Of a stretch of 32,983 nt of DNA, positions 10,427 to 21,697 are shown one piece after another. Numbering within the stretch: the first letter of the stretch is position 1; each line of letters starts with the position of its first letter. Below the pieces are notes generated by a model. It was not told the origin of the DNA and searched no databases. It was given only the letters and a program-made list of their open reading frames with translations. The position numbers and the translations under genes are program-made. Source of the DNA: Chara braunii (lineage: Eukaryota; Streptophyta; Charophyceae; Charales; Characeae). The stretch covers positions 1,416,459-1,449,441 of the forward strand of contig BFEA01000163.1 of the NCBI GenBank assembly GCA_003427395.1. The letters are read 5' to 3'.

Positions 10427-11675
10427 TGTCGAGCGCATCGGTCCCGCAAAGGAACCCTCCCGGTCGCGTCACACAGGATTTTGTAGGACTTTTTTTGCAG
10501 AGCATTGCCGCTTTGGCTGAGTGCGACAGCCATACCTCTCGCGAACCCTTACAACAGGATAGAGGTCACTCGAGGCACACCTCCACCTGCGAGAGCTATC
10601 ACCTCCCTAGGTGAGCGTATCCTCGCCGAGCTACTGAGCCACGTGCAAAAGTTTCTCGAGTGCAATCGCAGAGGTGGCCCAGCCAAGGGCGTTTCTCGTT
10701 CGCTGTAGCGTAGGGGGTACGCGCGGTCAACGCCTTAATCAGACCCCCCGCGAACCCACGCTTTGGGGGTGATCTCCCAAACCGGTCGACTAGGATGCCA
10801 ATCTAACCACGTGATACACTTTCAATAAAAATAAAACCAACTTCGCACATAAATCGTGCCTAGTCCCTTTTTCCACTTTCAACCCATAACTCTTCGACGA
10901 CAGAATAAGTGGGCGTCGAGCACGAGGCTTTAAATAAATAGCTCGGCGACATAACTTGATCATATCGACTAGCCATGCATGAGCGCAAACCATCACAATG
11001 ACAACACATTGCGTGGTGCTCATGAGTCATGACCATGCGGTCCTCAATGGCTTTGAGGGTCGCTTTCGACGCCCAAGTGTTAGAAGTGGATTATTGTGAA
11101 GGAAATCTTTCTTACGATATGAAATGGCTGAAGAATGAGTCATTTAACCCTCGTCGTGTCTCTAACCCTCAAGCAGAGCGCTACGGTGGGCAAAGCGTAA
11201 ATGTTCAATGCAAAGACCTCGAATTCTAGGTTCAAGACCAACTCTCGACCAATACATAAACAAGCAAGCATCTCAACCCCCACACATATCTGTCGAAACT
11301 CGAGGTAAAATAGGAAGGATAAATATAACCCATCAGGTATGAAGATCGTGCAACATCTGGTTGTCATTCTTACTACCCCCAAGGTTTAGCTTGTACATCA
11401 AGCTTTACACAATAACCTGCATAAAAACGTACGCACATATAAAAGCCACATTGCCAGGTGTCAATGTGTTCAACTTTACCATTTCATGCAACTCACACCC
11501 CGCCTCACACACACAACCCAAGTCATTGCTCGACTTTGACAACAAGATACTCAGTTCTTTAAAATGACCATTAAGAGAAGCCTGGGTGAAAACCCCAAGA
11601 AACACAACAAGCCACAAGGGCTAAAGCCTTAGGTTGAGTTGCGAGAATGAGTTTGAGTTGAGTCGTAAACCGACT

Positions 11676-11693
11676 TATTATCGAAAGATAATA
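11676..11693. repeat. Hairpin with compensatory change relative to copy 3
   Basis: TATTATC (11676-11682) and GATAATA (11687-11693) enclose GAAA. The homologous site in inverted copy 3 is CTGTTATCA/TGATAACAG at 23422-23440. The A-T pair here is a G-C pair there, so both arms changed together. Following sequence (CCTCRTAGGATCARGTTGAA) confirms the homology. Confidence 0.75.
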
Positions 11694-11771
11694 GAAGATG
11701 ATCCTCATAGGATCAGGTTGAAACTAGTCACCCTTGAATCGAAGTATCCAAGACTGTACTTAAGTATATGG

Positions 11772-11917
11772 AGAATAACCCTCATATCACACCTTAGCTC
11801 AACTCCTTACAAGGGTAAGTCTAAACCTACCTTTGATTGATATCAGAATAACCCTCATATCACACCTTAGCTCAACTCCTTACAAGGCTAAGTCTAAACC
11901 TACCTTTGATTGATATC
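11772..11917 (+). repeat. 73-bp tandem duplication, nearly identical
   Basis: Two head-to-tail copies (11772-11844, 11845-11917) differ at a single base (AAGGGTAAG versus AAGGCTAAG), indicating a recent event inside LTR-like copy 2. Confidence 0.95.
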
Positions 11918-11934
11918 AGAAATAAGGAAAATTT

Positions 11935-12370
11935 CTGCAGCATCTCCCCCTGTACAGGGTGGATTGCCAAAGTTTTTCCTAACTAAAAAGTAATCTAACT
12001 CCTAGAAGCTAGAAAAACTTCGGCAACACTTCCTCGAAAGAAAGTGTCTTTTCAGAATTTATACTAAGCCAGATCTGAAATCTGAAATACGACCTTAACT
12101 TTACAGAGTCAAATTTTGTCTAACTCCGTGAATTAGTAAGAATTTTGGCAGCAACTCCCCTCGAGAAGTAGGCTCCTAAGATTTATACCAGGTCAAATAT
12201 AAATATTAGACAAAACTTGGATTCTGCAAAAACAAAAGTTAACTAACACTCCAGATTTGTAAAAATTTTGGCAACACTTCCTCTAGCGAAAGTGACTTTC
12301 CAAAATTTATACAAAGTCAGATATGAAGTCGTAACAACTTAACTTTGAAAAGACGAAAATTCAACTAACT
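11935..12370 (+). repeat. Tandem GGCARCACTTCC foldback units
   Basis: About four units of roughly 120-135 bp each contain an AAATTTTGGCAACACTTCC-type core and a downstream CCAAAATTTATAC-type partner. The clearest is TTTGTAAAAATTTTGG (12256-12271) pairing with CCAAAATTTATACAAA (12300-12315), 15 of 16 positions. The first unit carries CAGCATCTCCCCCTGTACAGG. Inverted copy 3 holds the same array at about 22590-23150. Confidence 0.75.
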
Positions 12371-12560
12371 CCTATGACCCCAGCACATGGCGAGCATCTT
12401 AAACAATGACCTATCTAAAGACAACTCAGACTAGACTCACAAACAAGCAAACACACACAACCAAGGTAAGTGCTTTCACCAAACCCCCAAGTTGTTTTGC
12501 ATATAGGTATTTCAGTGAATCCTCATATAATTACCTCTTTAGGGCATTGCATTAAGTTGT

Positions 12561-13361
12561 TTATCTTAGAAACAAAGCCTAACCCTTTGCCTTAGTTATA
12601 CACGAACAGGTTGAACAACTACTTCTCTCTTCATTAGGCGTATGGTTAGACCATATATCTTAGAAACAAAGTTTAGCTTGCCTTGAGCTGTTTAATAGAC
12701 AAGTTATGATATTTCTTTAAACTTAGTCTTCATTGTGGTCGTAGGGTTGTGCCATTCATCTTAGAAACAAAGCTCATCCTGCCCAAGTTACCTTCAGTCA
12801 TAGCTCTTAATTAATACTCTCTTATTGTGATAAAGTTATAGCCATCTCAGAAACAAAGTTTGACTAACCCTGTTCGGCAATATAAAAAGTCTTATTCTTG
12901 GTTCACATTAAGTGTGTGGTATCATACTAAACCATTTATCTTAGAAACAAAGTTGAGTCCTCCACCTGTATCTCCCTCAGAATAAAACATACACAGAGTT
13001 GAGCCATTCATCTTAGAAACAAAGCTCAACCCATTTGTTCAGAAACACAAGGAAAGCAGAGTACTCTGGTCCATTCATCTTAGCAACAATGCCAGAGTCT
13101 GTTCATAAACCACCCAAACTAAAAAAACGGTCAGGTCATTCATCTTAGAAACAAAGTCCGACCTCTTAAAATCATTCAAGCAGAGCCCCGAAGAAACAAC
13201 AACCAGACAATTCATCTTAGAAACAAAGTCTGGTTGTGGAGAAAACAAGTGAAAAGAAACATAGTAACCAGGCCATTCATCTTAGAAACAAAGGTTGGTC
13301 CTTCGAAAAACAGAAATAAACGTAGCGATCAGACCACTCATCTTGGAAACAAAGTCTGACC
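12561..13361 (+). repeat. Array of hairpins with conserved 19-nt loop
   Basis: About eleven units, latterly at 61-73-bp spacing, centre on CATTCATCTTAGAAACAAA. The flanks are reverse complements that differ between units: GTTGAGC/GCTCAAC (12998-13004/13024-13030), ACTCTGG/CCAGAGT (13063-13069/13092-13098), ACAACCAGAC/GTCTGGTTGT (13199-13208/13228-13237) and GATCAGAC/GTCTGACC (13327-13334/13354-13361, one mismatch). GGTTAGAC/GTTTAGCT around 12645-12680 pairs with G-T wobbles. Units at about 12561, 12751, 12841 and 12931 pair weakly or not at all. Function is unknown. Confidence 0.85.
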
Positions 13362-14637
13362 CTTTTGAAGAGTCGGTCAATCGCAAGCAAAATCACCCTC
13401 CTCCCACCTTCCTCCAATTTATTCTCCTTTGTCTGATTTCAAACAACAAAAATAGATGAACTTCATGCATGCATCTTTTACTTAATCTGGGTTAAGTCTT
13501 AAGTAAAACAAAAATTTAAAAGAACGCATGCATACATAGCAGACAACGTAGAGAGATGTATTGATAGGGGTACAGTGGGCACAATTAAAGAAAAAGAGTT
13601 ATACTTGTAAGTTCCCTACCTCTAGAACCTAGCCTAGGTTCTGGCAGAGCTCCTTCAATCGGTGTGGCAACCTCCCACAGAGGCCTTGGCACGGACCACG
13701 AGTTTACAATCCCGCTTGTCGCCTTCCTGTCGTAAGAAGGGCAAAAGGAGATGACATTAAGTCACTCGGATCCAAGGGAGGTGCACTCAGACTCGCATGA
13801 GAGTGCCTTGGGACCTTGAATCGCCTGAAGCCCTTCGCAATGGCTGCCAAAACGCAATGAAGATGGTCAACCACGACCCAAATGACGAGTAATAGCACCC
13901 TAACAGGTCTTTGAGTCGCAACAATAACCCCTTTTAAACCAGATCACCACTCCAAGTCGCAACACTTTGAGCACTCTGACTGAACTGCAGCTACGTAGCC
14001 TTTAGAGGATATGTTCTAATAGGACACGGGCTGGTCTTGGAAAACATTGCAATCAGCCTCAATGGATGGCAGACGCCGCAACAAAATCACAATGTCAATA
14101 CCAATGATGACCCTTAACTTCTCCACTACAACAACAATCCCGACCACTCACTGTCTCTTTGGCTAAATAACCAATATACAGTAGCAAAGGTTCTAAGTCG
14201 GCAGTCCGTAAACCCGCAACAGTGGTTTAAATCGGTGACAATCCATCAAAGCGGCAAACATCAACCATCTCCAGTCGATCGCATCGCAACAACAATCCGT
14301 TGCCGACGAAAACAATGTCAACTATTACCCGGTTGTTCAGCAGAAATAATTGTCCGCCAATCAGGCAGGGTCAACATTAATGGCGGTAAGGAACTACAAT
14401 ACTTCACCACGAGTAACCGCTTGACGTAGCCTTGAGCCACAAACTGTATCGGCAGCAACAACCATAGTAAATTGAACCCCAATGGCAGTTGTAACAATGC
14501 TAGATAGACTCTCAGCAACGGCGGTTGTCTGATATCAACATCAACAATTTGAAGTCAACCCATAACACTCTGACACCAAGGGACCAGAGTAAACAACAAC
14601 AATCTCAACCTCAAATAGTTGGAAATGGGATCCACGA

Positions 14638-14755
14638 GCTTTAAGAAAACACCAGTCACGGACTTCAAGAAAACATCAGTCGCGGGCTTCAAGAAAACAT
14701 TAGTCGCGGGTGTCAGAGTGTTATGGGCTAAGAAAACATCAACCGCGGGCTAAGA
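14638..14755 (+). repeat. Short tandem repeat, about 30 bp
   Basis: Three to four imperfect units of the form TTCAAGAAAACATCAGTCGC followed by GGGC. It lies inside LTR-like copy 2, just left of the nested foldback element. Confidence 0.8.
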
Positions 14756-14955
14756 AAAAAATCTTAGTAGTTTGTCTGGTCGACAAAATCCTGCGGAGGA
14801 ACCAACAGCAATACCTGTTGAAAAGCAACAACTCCAAACCCCCGCAACAACGACATTCTGCTGAGAAGATCAGCATTGACACATCAAATGTACATCAGCA
14901 CGTTTGAATGCTCACTCAATCAGCAGTATTCGAATGCGTAACAGTAGTGTTTGAG

Positions 14956-15738
14956 ATAAGGTTAATGGATGCCTATATTTTCAGGTAATTTTCAGCTACT
15001 TCAGACGGGTGTTGGGTACTTGGATGGGGATACCTGAGACCGCTTTCAAAAGCTTCAACCACTTCAGGTCATTTCAGAGGTTTCAGGTTCCCACCTGAAA
15101 CCTTTGAAATGACCTGAAGTGGCTTAAATGTCTGAAAGTGGTTTCAGGTCCCCCCATCCAAGCATTTGGACGGGGAGACCTGAAACCGCTTTCAGAAGCT
15201 TCAACCGCTTCAGGTCATTTCAGAGGTTTCATGTCTCACTACTTGAAACTCCTAAAATAACATGAAGTGACTGAAGATTCTGAAAGCGGTTCCAGGTCCC
15301 CCTACCAAAGCATTTCGATGTGGGGACCTGAAAACGCTTTCAGAAGCTTCAACTACTTAAGGTCCTTTCAGAGGTTTCATGTCTCCCCACCAGAAACTTC
15401 TGAAATGACTTGAAGTGGCTGAAAATATGAAAGCGGTTTTAGATGCCCCAATCCAAACATTTGGATGGGGGGATCCGAATCCGCTTTCAAAAACTTCAAC
15501 CACTTCAGGTCATTTCAGAGGTTTCAGGGTTCCCCACCCGAAAATCCTGAAATGACATGAAGTGGCACAACAACGTCGAACCAAAACAAAAATTGGCAAA
15601 ATAAAAAGACCGTCAAACCACCCGAAACTCCTGAAATGACATGAAGTGTCTTCATGCCATTTCAACGATTTCAGACCTCTGCTAACAAACTTCAGAACCT
15701 TTCATTCTAAAATTTCAGTAGGTCGTTAACCACTTGTG
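14956..15738. mobile_element. Foldback (MULE/MITE-like) element, copy B, with long palindromes
   Basis: An 11-bp direct repeat, TAGTGTTTGAG, flanks it at 14945-14955 and 15739-15749, a target duplication of Mutator-like length. Inward from the right end it reads CACAAGTGGTTAACGACC then TACTGAAATTTTA; from the left, AAGGTTAATGGATGCC then TATATTTTCAG, an imperfect inverted match. The right end is shared with copy A near 8606. The interior (15018-15566) is 3.5 tandem units of about 148 bp, each a long palindrome. The first is centred at 15087-15096 (GGTTCCCACC), with arms built on TTGGATGGGG, CCGCTTTCA and CACTTCAGGTCATTTCA. No open reading frame. Confidence 0.65.
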
Positions 15739-16359
15739 TAGTGTTTGAGTATACAGAAGTAGCACCCAAGTGTGCGGTAGTTGCACAACTTCAAGGGAAT
15801 AAGAGTTGTGCAGCCTTGAGGAAAACAACAATAGCTCTTTTGATAAGAACAATTCTCCCCTCTGTAGCAGACAATGCTCCAACATCGACGCCTAGGCAGC
15901 AGCAACTTCGAGCCAACTTCAAACCCACAACATCCACAATACCAGATTCGTGAGTAGCACCGGTCTCACCCACTAACAACATTAACTTGATAAATCGTTC
16001 CACCAACTAAAAACGACCAAGCACCACCACCCATTGAACCTTTATGACGAATACGACCAGCAGGATTGGAATCTCAATGATAAATACAGGGAACAATCCT
16101 TTGGGAATCCAAGATGACAACCATGGGCAACTGCAGGATCAATGAGCAGCCTGACGAACACGAAGCAACACTATGGACAACAATGTGATTATTATCAAAC
16201 AAAACCACCACGAAGATCAGCACTTCGTATTCAAAGTCGATCAACAACACAACGATCATGTACAACACAACTACCTTCACGACCTCGACGACCACGAAGA
16301 CAAGCACCAACCGGATTGAATGCAAAGGCGTGACCCTACTTCAACACTCGTCAAAAGCG

Positions 16360-16760
16360 CAAAATGAGAGTGAATCTTCCGCTAGAACATGGGAAGATAT
16401 TCGCGTCCCACTCTCCTGTTGTGCGCACCACTGACTGTTGAATAGGAATGAACCTTTTGCTACAACTTGGGAAGGTACACTGCCACTTGTATTTTTATTT
16501 TATTTTATTTTCTTCTCTTTTTCTTCTACTCTCTTCCGATATCCTCTTCTCCAGTGTCTCTCATATACCCCATAGTGCCCGAATGCACCTGGCCGCTGGT
16601 ACGGCCAGGTTCAGCCAAAGAAAACTAGGTTGCTGGGCTGAAATTCACGGGTTGAATCGCGATGCTCAACACGGAGTCAAGGGCCGCGATCCTGTCTGGG
16701 AGAAGACCACGACGACCCAAAACTGTGCTAAAGGATAATGAATCTTCCACTAGCACGATA
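16360..16760 (+). repeat. Dispersed repeat motif AATGAATCTTCC...CATGGGAAGAT
   Basis: The motif GTGAATCTTCCGCTAGAACA followed by TGGGAAGAT occurs at about 16371. A looser version is at 16448 (ATGAACCTTTTGCTACAACT). Another at 16731 is preceded by TGTGCTAAAGGATA, and a fourth at 24577 is preceded by TGTGCTAAATGACA. The shared 5' block suggests the edge of a dispersed element, but its type is not clear. Nothing else is recognised between 16347 and 16820. Confidence 0.5.
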
Positions 16761-16823
16761 GCTCGACTTTGGTTTATCCCGCATTGCCGCTTCAGCCCGA
16801 CATGTACGCGTTCCTATTCTTCT

Positions 16824-16955
<132 letters not shown>

Positions 16956-17094
16956 TGCTATTATGCGTGCACGTTCGCAGCACTTGCGCCTGGCACGATG
17001 GCCACCGTGACGACGTACGTGAGGGTGAGCGTTATCAGGGTCGCATCGACGAGAAGCATCGGATGTACCGAGGCGACCCCGATTAAGTAGAGAA

Positions 17095-18070
17095 GGCGTA
17101 CGGTTCACCATCCGCCAATTGCCATGGGAGGTTTGTGTGTGAGCGTGCCCGTTAGGACAAAAAAAAAAAAAAAAATGGTGATCTATGCCCGGGCGCAGAG
17201 GGGCAAAGCAGCCCGGGGCGTTGTGGAGAGGCCGTAGCGGTACGGCGATAGACTGCAGATGGGGAGCCCCATAGCAGCCACATTCGTGCTGAGGCCTCCA
17301 ATGAGGGAACATGCAGGAGCTGCATCCACCAGCAGGTGCGATACCTGCTGCAGCAGGTGGGTGATAGCTGCCAGGGGTCAGCCGGTAGCATCAGGACTGA
17401 GCTTCTTCGATGGGCCAGTCACTGTGCCTCCCCTCCGGTCCCCTCCCCCTATGAGCATCGAGGCAGTCCCTGCTCAGTACCACTCGGGGAGGACCACATG
17501 CATATCTCTGGGTAGCAGGCATGGGTCCGGCCGAACAGCACCAGGCAGCATCGGGCAGAAAGCGCTGTTGGAATGGGCACTGAGACCGAGGAAGAAAGCA
17601 AGGGGAGCGGAGCGCTGCTGCGAGGCATGAGTGGCGTCGCGGGCCAGCGGAACGCGCGGCGTTTATTCTATTATTTAGTATTTATTTATTCATTTTTTTT
17701 ATTTGTTTTGCTTTTATCGTTTTCTAAAGTCCTTAGCCTGGTGATCGAGTTTGAGGCCGACGTCGGGACTGACACGCCTGGCTCCGCGGTGGTATTGCCG
17801 GTCATGGATGGCCGACACGGCACTCGAGGACCTTAGGTGCGCGCCCTTTGGGTTGGCCCACGGTACAGGCAAAAAGGGCTGGGTGGCGGGGCCAGCCGGT
17901 GTGGCGCACCGTCCGCTCCCCACCATCTGCTGTGAGAGGTTTGAGTGTGAGCGTGCCCGCTGGGGCACGTAAGATGGTGAACTATGCCTAGGCGAGACAG
18001 GGCCAGCGGGTACCCGGGGGAGGCTGCAGCATTTTTTGTTGTGCGGCAGGCTGTCCCAGTAGCAGGCCAA
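17095..18070 (+). repeat. Direct repeats of about 160-220 bp
   Basis: The segment at about 17095-17320 and that at 17905-18070 share CACCATCTGC-type starts, then GGGAGGTTTGTGTGTGAGCG and TGCCCGTTAGG in the first copy, with ATGGTGATCTATGCC after it. The second copy reads GAGAGGTTTGAGTGTGAGCG then TGCCCGCTGG and ATGGTGAACTATGCC. The first copy carries an A run at 17159-17175. The stretch between them (17320-17905) shows no recognisable gene. Confidence 0.7.
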
Positions 18071-18353
18071 ATTAAATTTGCCTCCACTTCGGCCTTCAAA
18101 GTTCTCATGTGAAGATCTGCTACAACCACCAAGATCTGCACGGGGACCAGCTTCACCTAGTTCACACTACGAGGTAGTGCAACAGGGCCTACGCCCTCCC
18201 ACTCGTCTCAGCGTCGACGCAGCTGCCACAGTCGAGCTAGGGCGAGCGGTGCTGGGCCGTTCGTCGGGGCAGCTGATCCGGCAGGTAAGCTGCTACACAC
18301 TCCTTACCGGAGTTCAGCCACTCGTGATAGCATCTGGGGTTGTGCACAGCTTG
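18071..18353. other. Nothing recognised
   Basis: A short stretch between the direct repeats and the possible left edge of the inverted LTR-like copy. No coding, RNA or repeat signal was identified. Confidence 0.3.
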
Positions 18354-19675
18354 TGTCGAAAAAGGGGGAGGGCTGGTCAGTCCGTCTAGTAGTTAGTTCC
18401 CTTGAGCTCTCACAGGGCCGAGTAGTCTGGTGCGGCTGCTGCGCTGCCGGAGCACACACCAGCAGAGCAAACAAGGGCGAAAGATGCAAGTGGGAGGGGA
18501 GGAACGGAGAGTTAGAGGGGAGAAAGTTAGCACAGAAAGAGCGCAGTAGGACCAGAGTAGCAAGGTAGCGAAGGAAAAGTGGAAAAGTAATGAACCCGGA
18601 AGGGATTTTGCGTCGGGTACATTCGAGTAGTGGTATGGCGGAGCGGAGAGGGAGAGTTGGCTATGGGGGATGAGAAAAACGGACGCCCCGCTCAATCCTT
18701 AATGGATTCAGGTAGGGAATGGTGCAAACCCGGGGTTGTTTGGACAGGCGAGTTCAGTGGCAGCGTTAGTTTTGGCAATGGATTAGTGTAGAAGGAAGTT
18801 AGTAGAAAAAGTTGTGCGAGGGAGATGGCGGGGAACGAAGGAGAAAGAAGGTATGAAACACAAATCTCACCCGTTTCTTAGCCAAAACGGGAGAGGGTGG
18901 ATGCTAAACTGAGGTTTTGGGGCACTGCGAATCGAGTGGCGCAGTCGGAATTGGCGGTAATGGAGTGGCTATGGTGCTATGAGATTTACAGGCTGCGTGG
19001 AGGTGCCGAGAGAATATGGCGTGAAACGGACGTCCCATCTGTTTTCTCAATAGAATCGGACGTGGGAGGAAGCTAGCTGGAGATTTCAGACCATTACAGA
19101 TCTGATGGTAGTACCAGATTTCCCGAAGGAAAAGAAGACTCGACAGTGCAATATGTAGGGGCTGCGTGGCAGTTATGGAGAAGTGATGATAATATGGTGA
19201 TGTATCTTTCCGTATTCTAGAGGAAGGTGCATCGTCAATTTTTTATTTATCTTATTTTATTTTATCTTTTGTTGTTGCTTGGCATAATCGGGCTGTTCTT
19301 CGTGGCCGCGGCACTGTCCACTATGCCGGCTCCCGTAGTAATCATTGTTGCATTCGTCATATTTTTCGGGATCAGGGCCGTGTGTTGCTTCCTAGCGGTC
19401 CCGGCTGGATGGGTGATCAACGTTGCCCTCCTCTTTGGCCCAAAAACTCCAGCCCGAGGCTCATGACTTCGATTGACCCTGACCATGTGAACGGCCAGGT
19501 TCATTCATGTGTTAAAAACAAACAGGAGGGGGGGGGAGACAAAGACTTGCTGTGTATCTGACGGGTGGAGTAGGCGATGAGGGGAGGACTGAATTTCGAG
19601 CGGTACCGCCGAACTACATGCCGATCAAAGGGGGATGCTTGGGGCGTCATGCTGTGTGGCCAGGATGCTGCTCAT

Positions 19676-19765
19676 CGGATGATAACCGCGGAGGTGCAGC
19701 TCTGAGTATGGGCCAAGCAGAGCAACCGGATGATAACCGCGGAGGTGCAGGTCTGAGTATGGGCC
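19676..19765 (+). repeat. 39-bp direct repeat, period 51
   Basis: CGGATGATAACCGCGGAGGT followed by GCAGSTCTGAGTATGGGCC occurs at 19676-19714 and 19727-19765 with one difference. Confidence 0.93.
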
Positions 19766-21697
19766 GATGTGTTGTCCATCCTGCCTGTGTGAAGCATCTA
19801 AAGGAGGGCCACGGCTCAGCGGACTTACTTTTAGCCCTCACACTTTGGGTCACGAGCCCTGCGGTAGGTTGAGTCCGTTCAGACAGGCATTTGCTTGCTT
19901 CAGGCACCTGCGGTTACGAACAGGCTGTGTGTCGAAATAACAGATGGTGTTGTATATCTCCGGACAGTGTTTGCACTGTGGTAGACTATGGTTTGGTCGC
20001 CGTTACCACTACATGTTTGGCCATTGTTGATACTATGCGTCCGAGGCAGTGCTAGTCACGGTAAAGATAGCTACTCCACTATCCCTTGCTGCACCAATCA
20101 TGGTGTCTCACTGTTTGAGGTGACAACATCGTTGCTACAGGTGGTTACAGTGTCTACTGCAGTTCTGTTGCACTTGCGACGCTTCAACAGTGCATAGCTG
20201 CACGATTCGGTGTGTGCATGCGTATGTGCGGAGAGAGAGAGATGGGCACTCACCTCCGAAGTAGTTGCGAAGGAGGAGAACAGTGGAGCACAGCTGCAGC
20301 ATGCACACCTGGTTGACGACCTGACGGTGCGAGCGGAGTCAAAGATCGGACTACCGTACTCGAATAGCCATGGACCTATCCATGTTCTAGCTGAGGATTC
20401 ACTCTCGTTTGCATGTGCCAAATAAAGCAGCAAGCAGCCCCAGCGGCACATGTACTAGTCTGAATGCTAAGTGCAGGGTTCGCACCCTTTTGTAGCTAAA
20501 GCGAGCATGAGGATACAGCAGACTGCGTTGGAGTGAGGGGCCTGCTTAGGCCTTGCCGTTGGAACTGATTTCCGGAGAGGGAATTCACCTACAAGTCAAG
20601 GAGCCAGGCTTGTAGCTAAGTGTGCGTGAGTGTGGACACGCTGTTGGCCATGGTTGTGGCTCATGTGGTTAGCATCTGCGCACACGCGGATCGCCGCTGC
20701 TCTGCCGATGTTGCCTTGAGATTCAGGGCTATTAGCGGTGTTGGGAAGCAGGGCTATTGGGTCGCCGCACCTTGCTATACCTCATGTCCAGCTGAGCACA
20801 TTGAGACTCGCTGCGAGAGAAGCTGTTGTGGCCGCGGTCTTGTTATGCCTTGCTGGGCGCGCTGGAATTTTTGGTTGCTTAGTGTTGCGCCTATGCTTAC
20901 CGTTCGCATAAAGATAACGAGTGATGTGGTTGGGGTAATCGGACTGTAAGGGGATTATTGCTACGATTCACGGAAAGTCGGTGTAGAAAAGGTGAAAAGG
21001 AAAGACAGTTGCCTGCTGCAAACACTGTCTGGGTATTCAAGAGGAGATCATGTTTTGTTAGAATGGCCTTACTGCTGCCGTAAGGAGGGGCTGAGTTGAC
21101 GAAGGGGAGTATTGTTGCGAACAAGAGGGGCGTCAGAGAGCCAGATAGTTGGCAGTTTGGGAAAGCAATTGTGCATCTGGCCATCATTGCAGGGCCCTCA
21201 GGCGAATCAAGGCAACAAGGCCCTCTCCTGGGAGTTGAGTCGGTCTCTCTCTTGTATCTCGAGAGTCTCAAACCTCTACGTTTGCCCTTCTTACTCTAAG
21301 TCTAGTCTGTTGGTTACGAGAGGAAGGCGGCTAGCAGGATTGAAACCCGTAGGACCGCAACAACACTGTGTGGGGAGTTAGCCCACCGACTGCGGGAGCT
21401 CTGCCGGAACCTAGACGAGGTTCTGGAGGCAGGGAACCATGATGTATATCATTTCTCCATCTGTATGACCCCGCTATACCCCTGTTTGTTTATCTCCTTT
21501 TAGTTTGACTGATGTATGCATGTGTTTCCCCTAAGATTCTTGCTTTCTGTTCAGGATTAATCAGATTAAATAGAAAGAAGGTGTGTGTGTGTGAAGCTTA
21601 AGTTTCTCTTTATTCTGACTGAAAGCAGACTAAGGGATGAACTGGGGGAAGGTGGGAGAAAGGCAGACTGCGTGCGTTTGACCGGGTCAACCAAGGA

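Larger units (their letters stand above)
10427..16347 (+). mobile_element. LTR-like element copy 2, plus orientation
   Basis: It starts with TGTCGAGCGCATCGG, as at 4323. The first 650 bp align with the inverse of 24557-24100, including CATACCTCTCGCGA, ATGCGGTCCTC and GAGGGTC segments. Homology to copy 3 continues through the GGCARC arrays (11935-12370), the conserved-loop hairpin array (12561-13361), the AACCTAGCCTAGGTT palindrome near 13622-13640 and the GTCGCAACAATAACCCC segment near 13915. From 13900 to 16340 it is CAACAAC-rich and non-coding. The right end is uncertain: ACTCGTCA at about 16340-16347 is the best candidate, and CGACA itself is not seen. A foldback element is nested at 14956-15738. 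No retroviral-type protein domain is visible. Confidence 0.55.

Noticed and set aside
12561-13361. CRISPR-like array (repeats of about 20 nt with 40-50-nt spacers)
   Set aside because: The repeats are degenerate, the flanking bases pair with each other, the same array exists inverted in another copy of a retroelement, and the context is eukaryotic with no cas genes.
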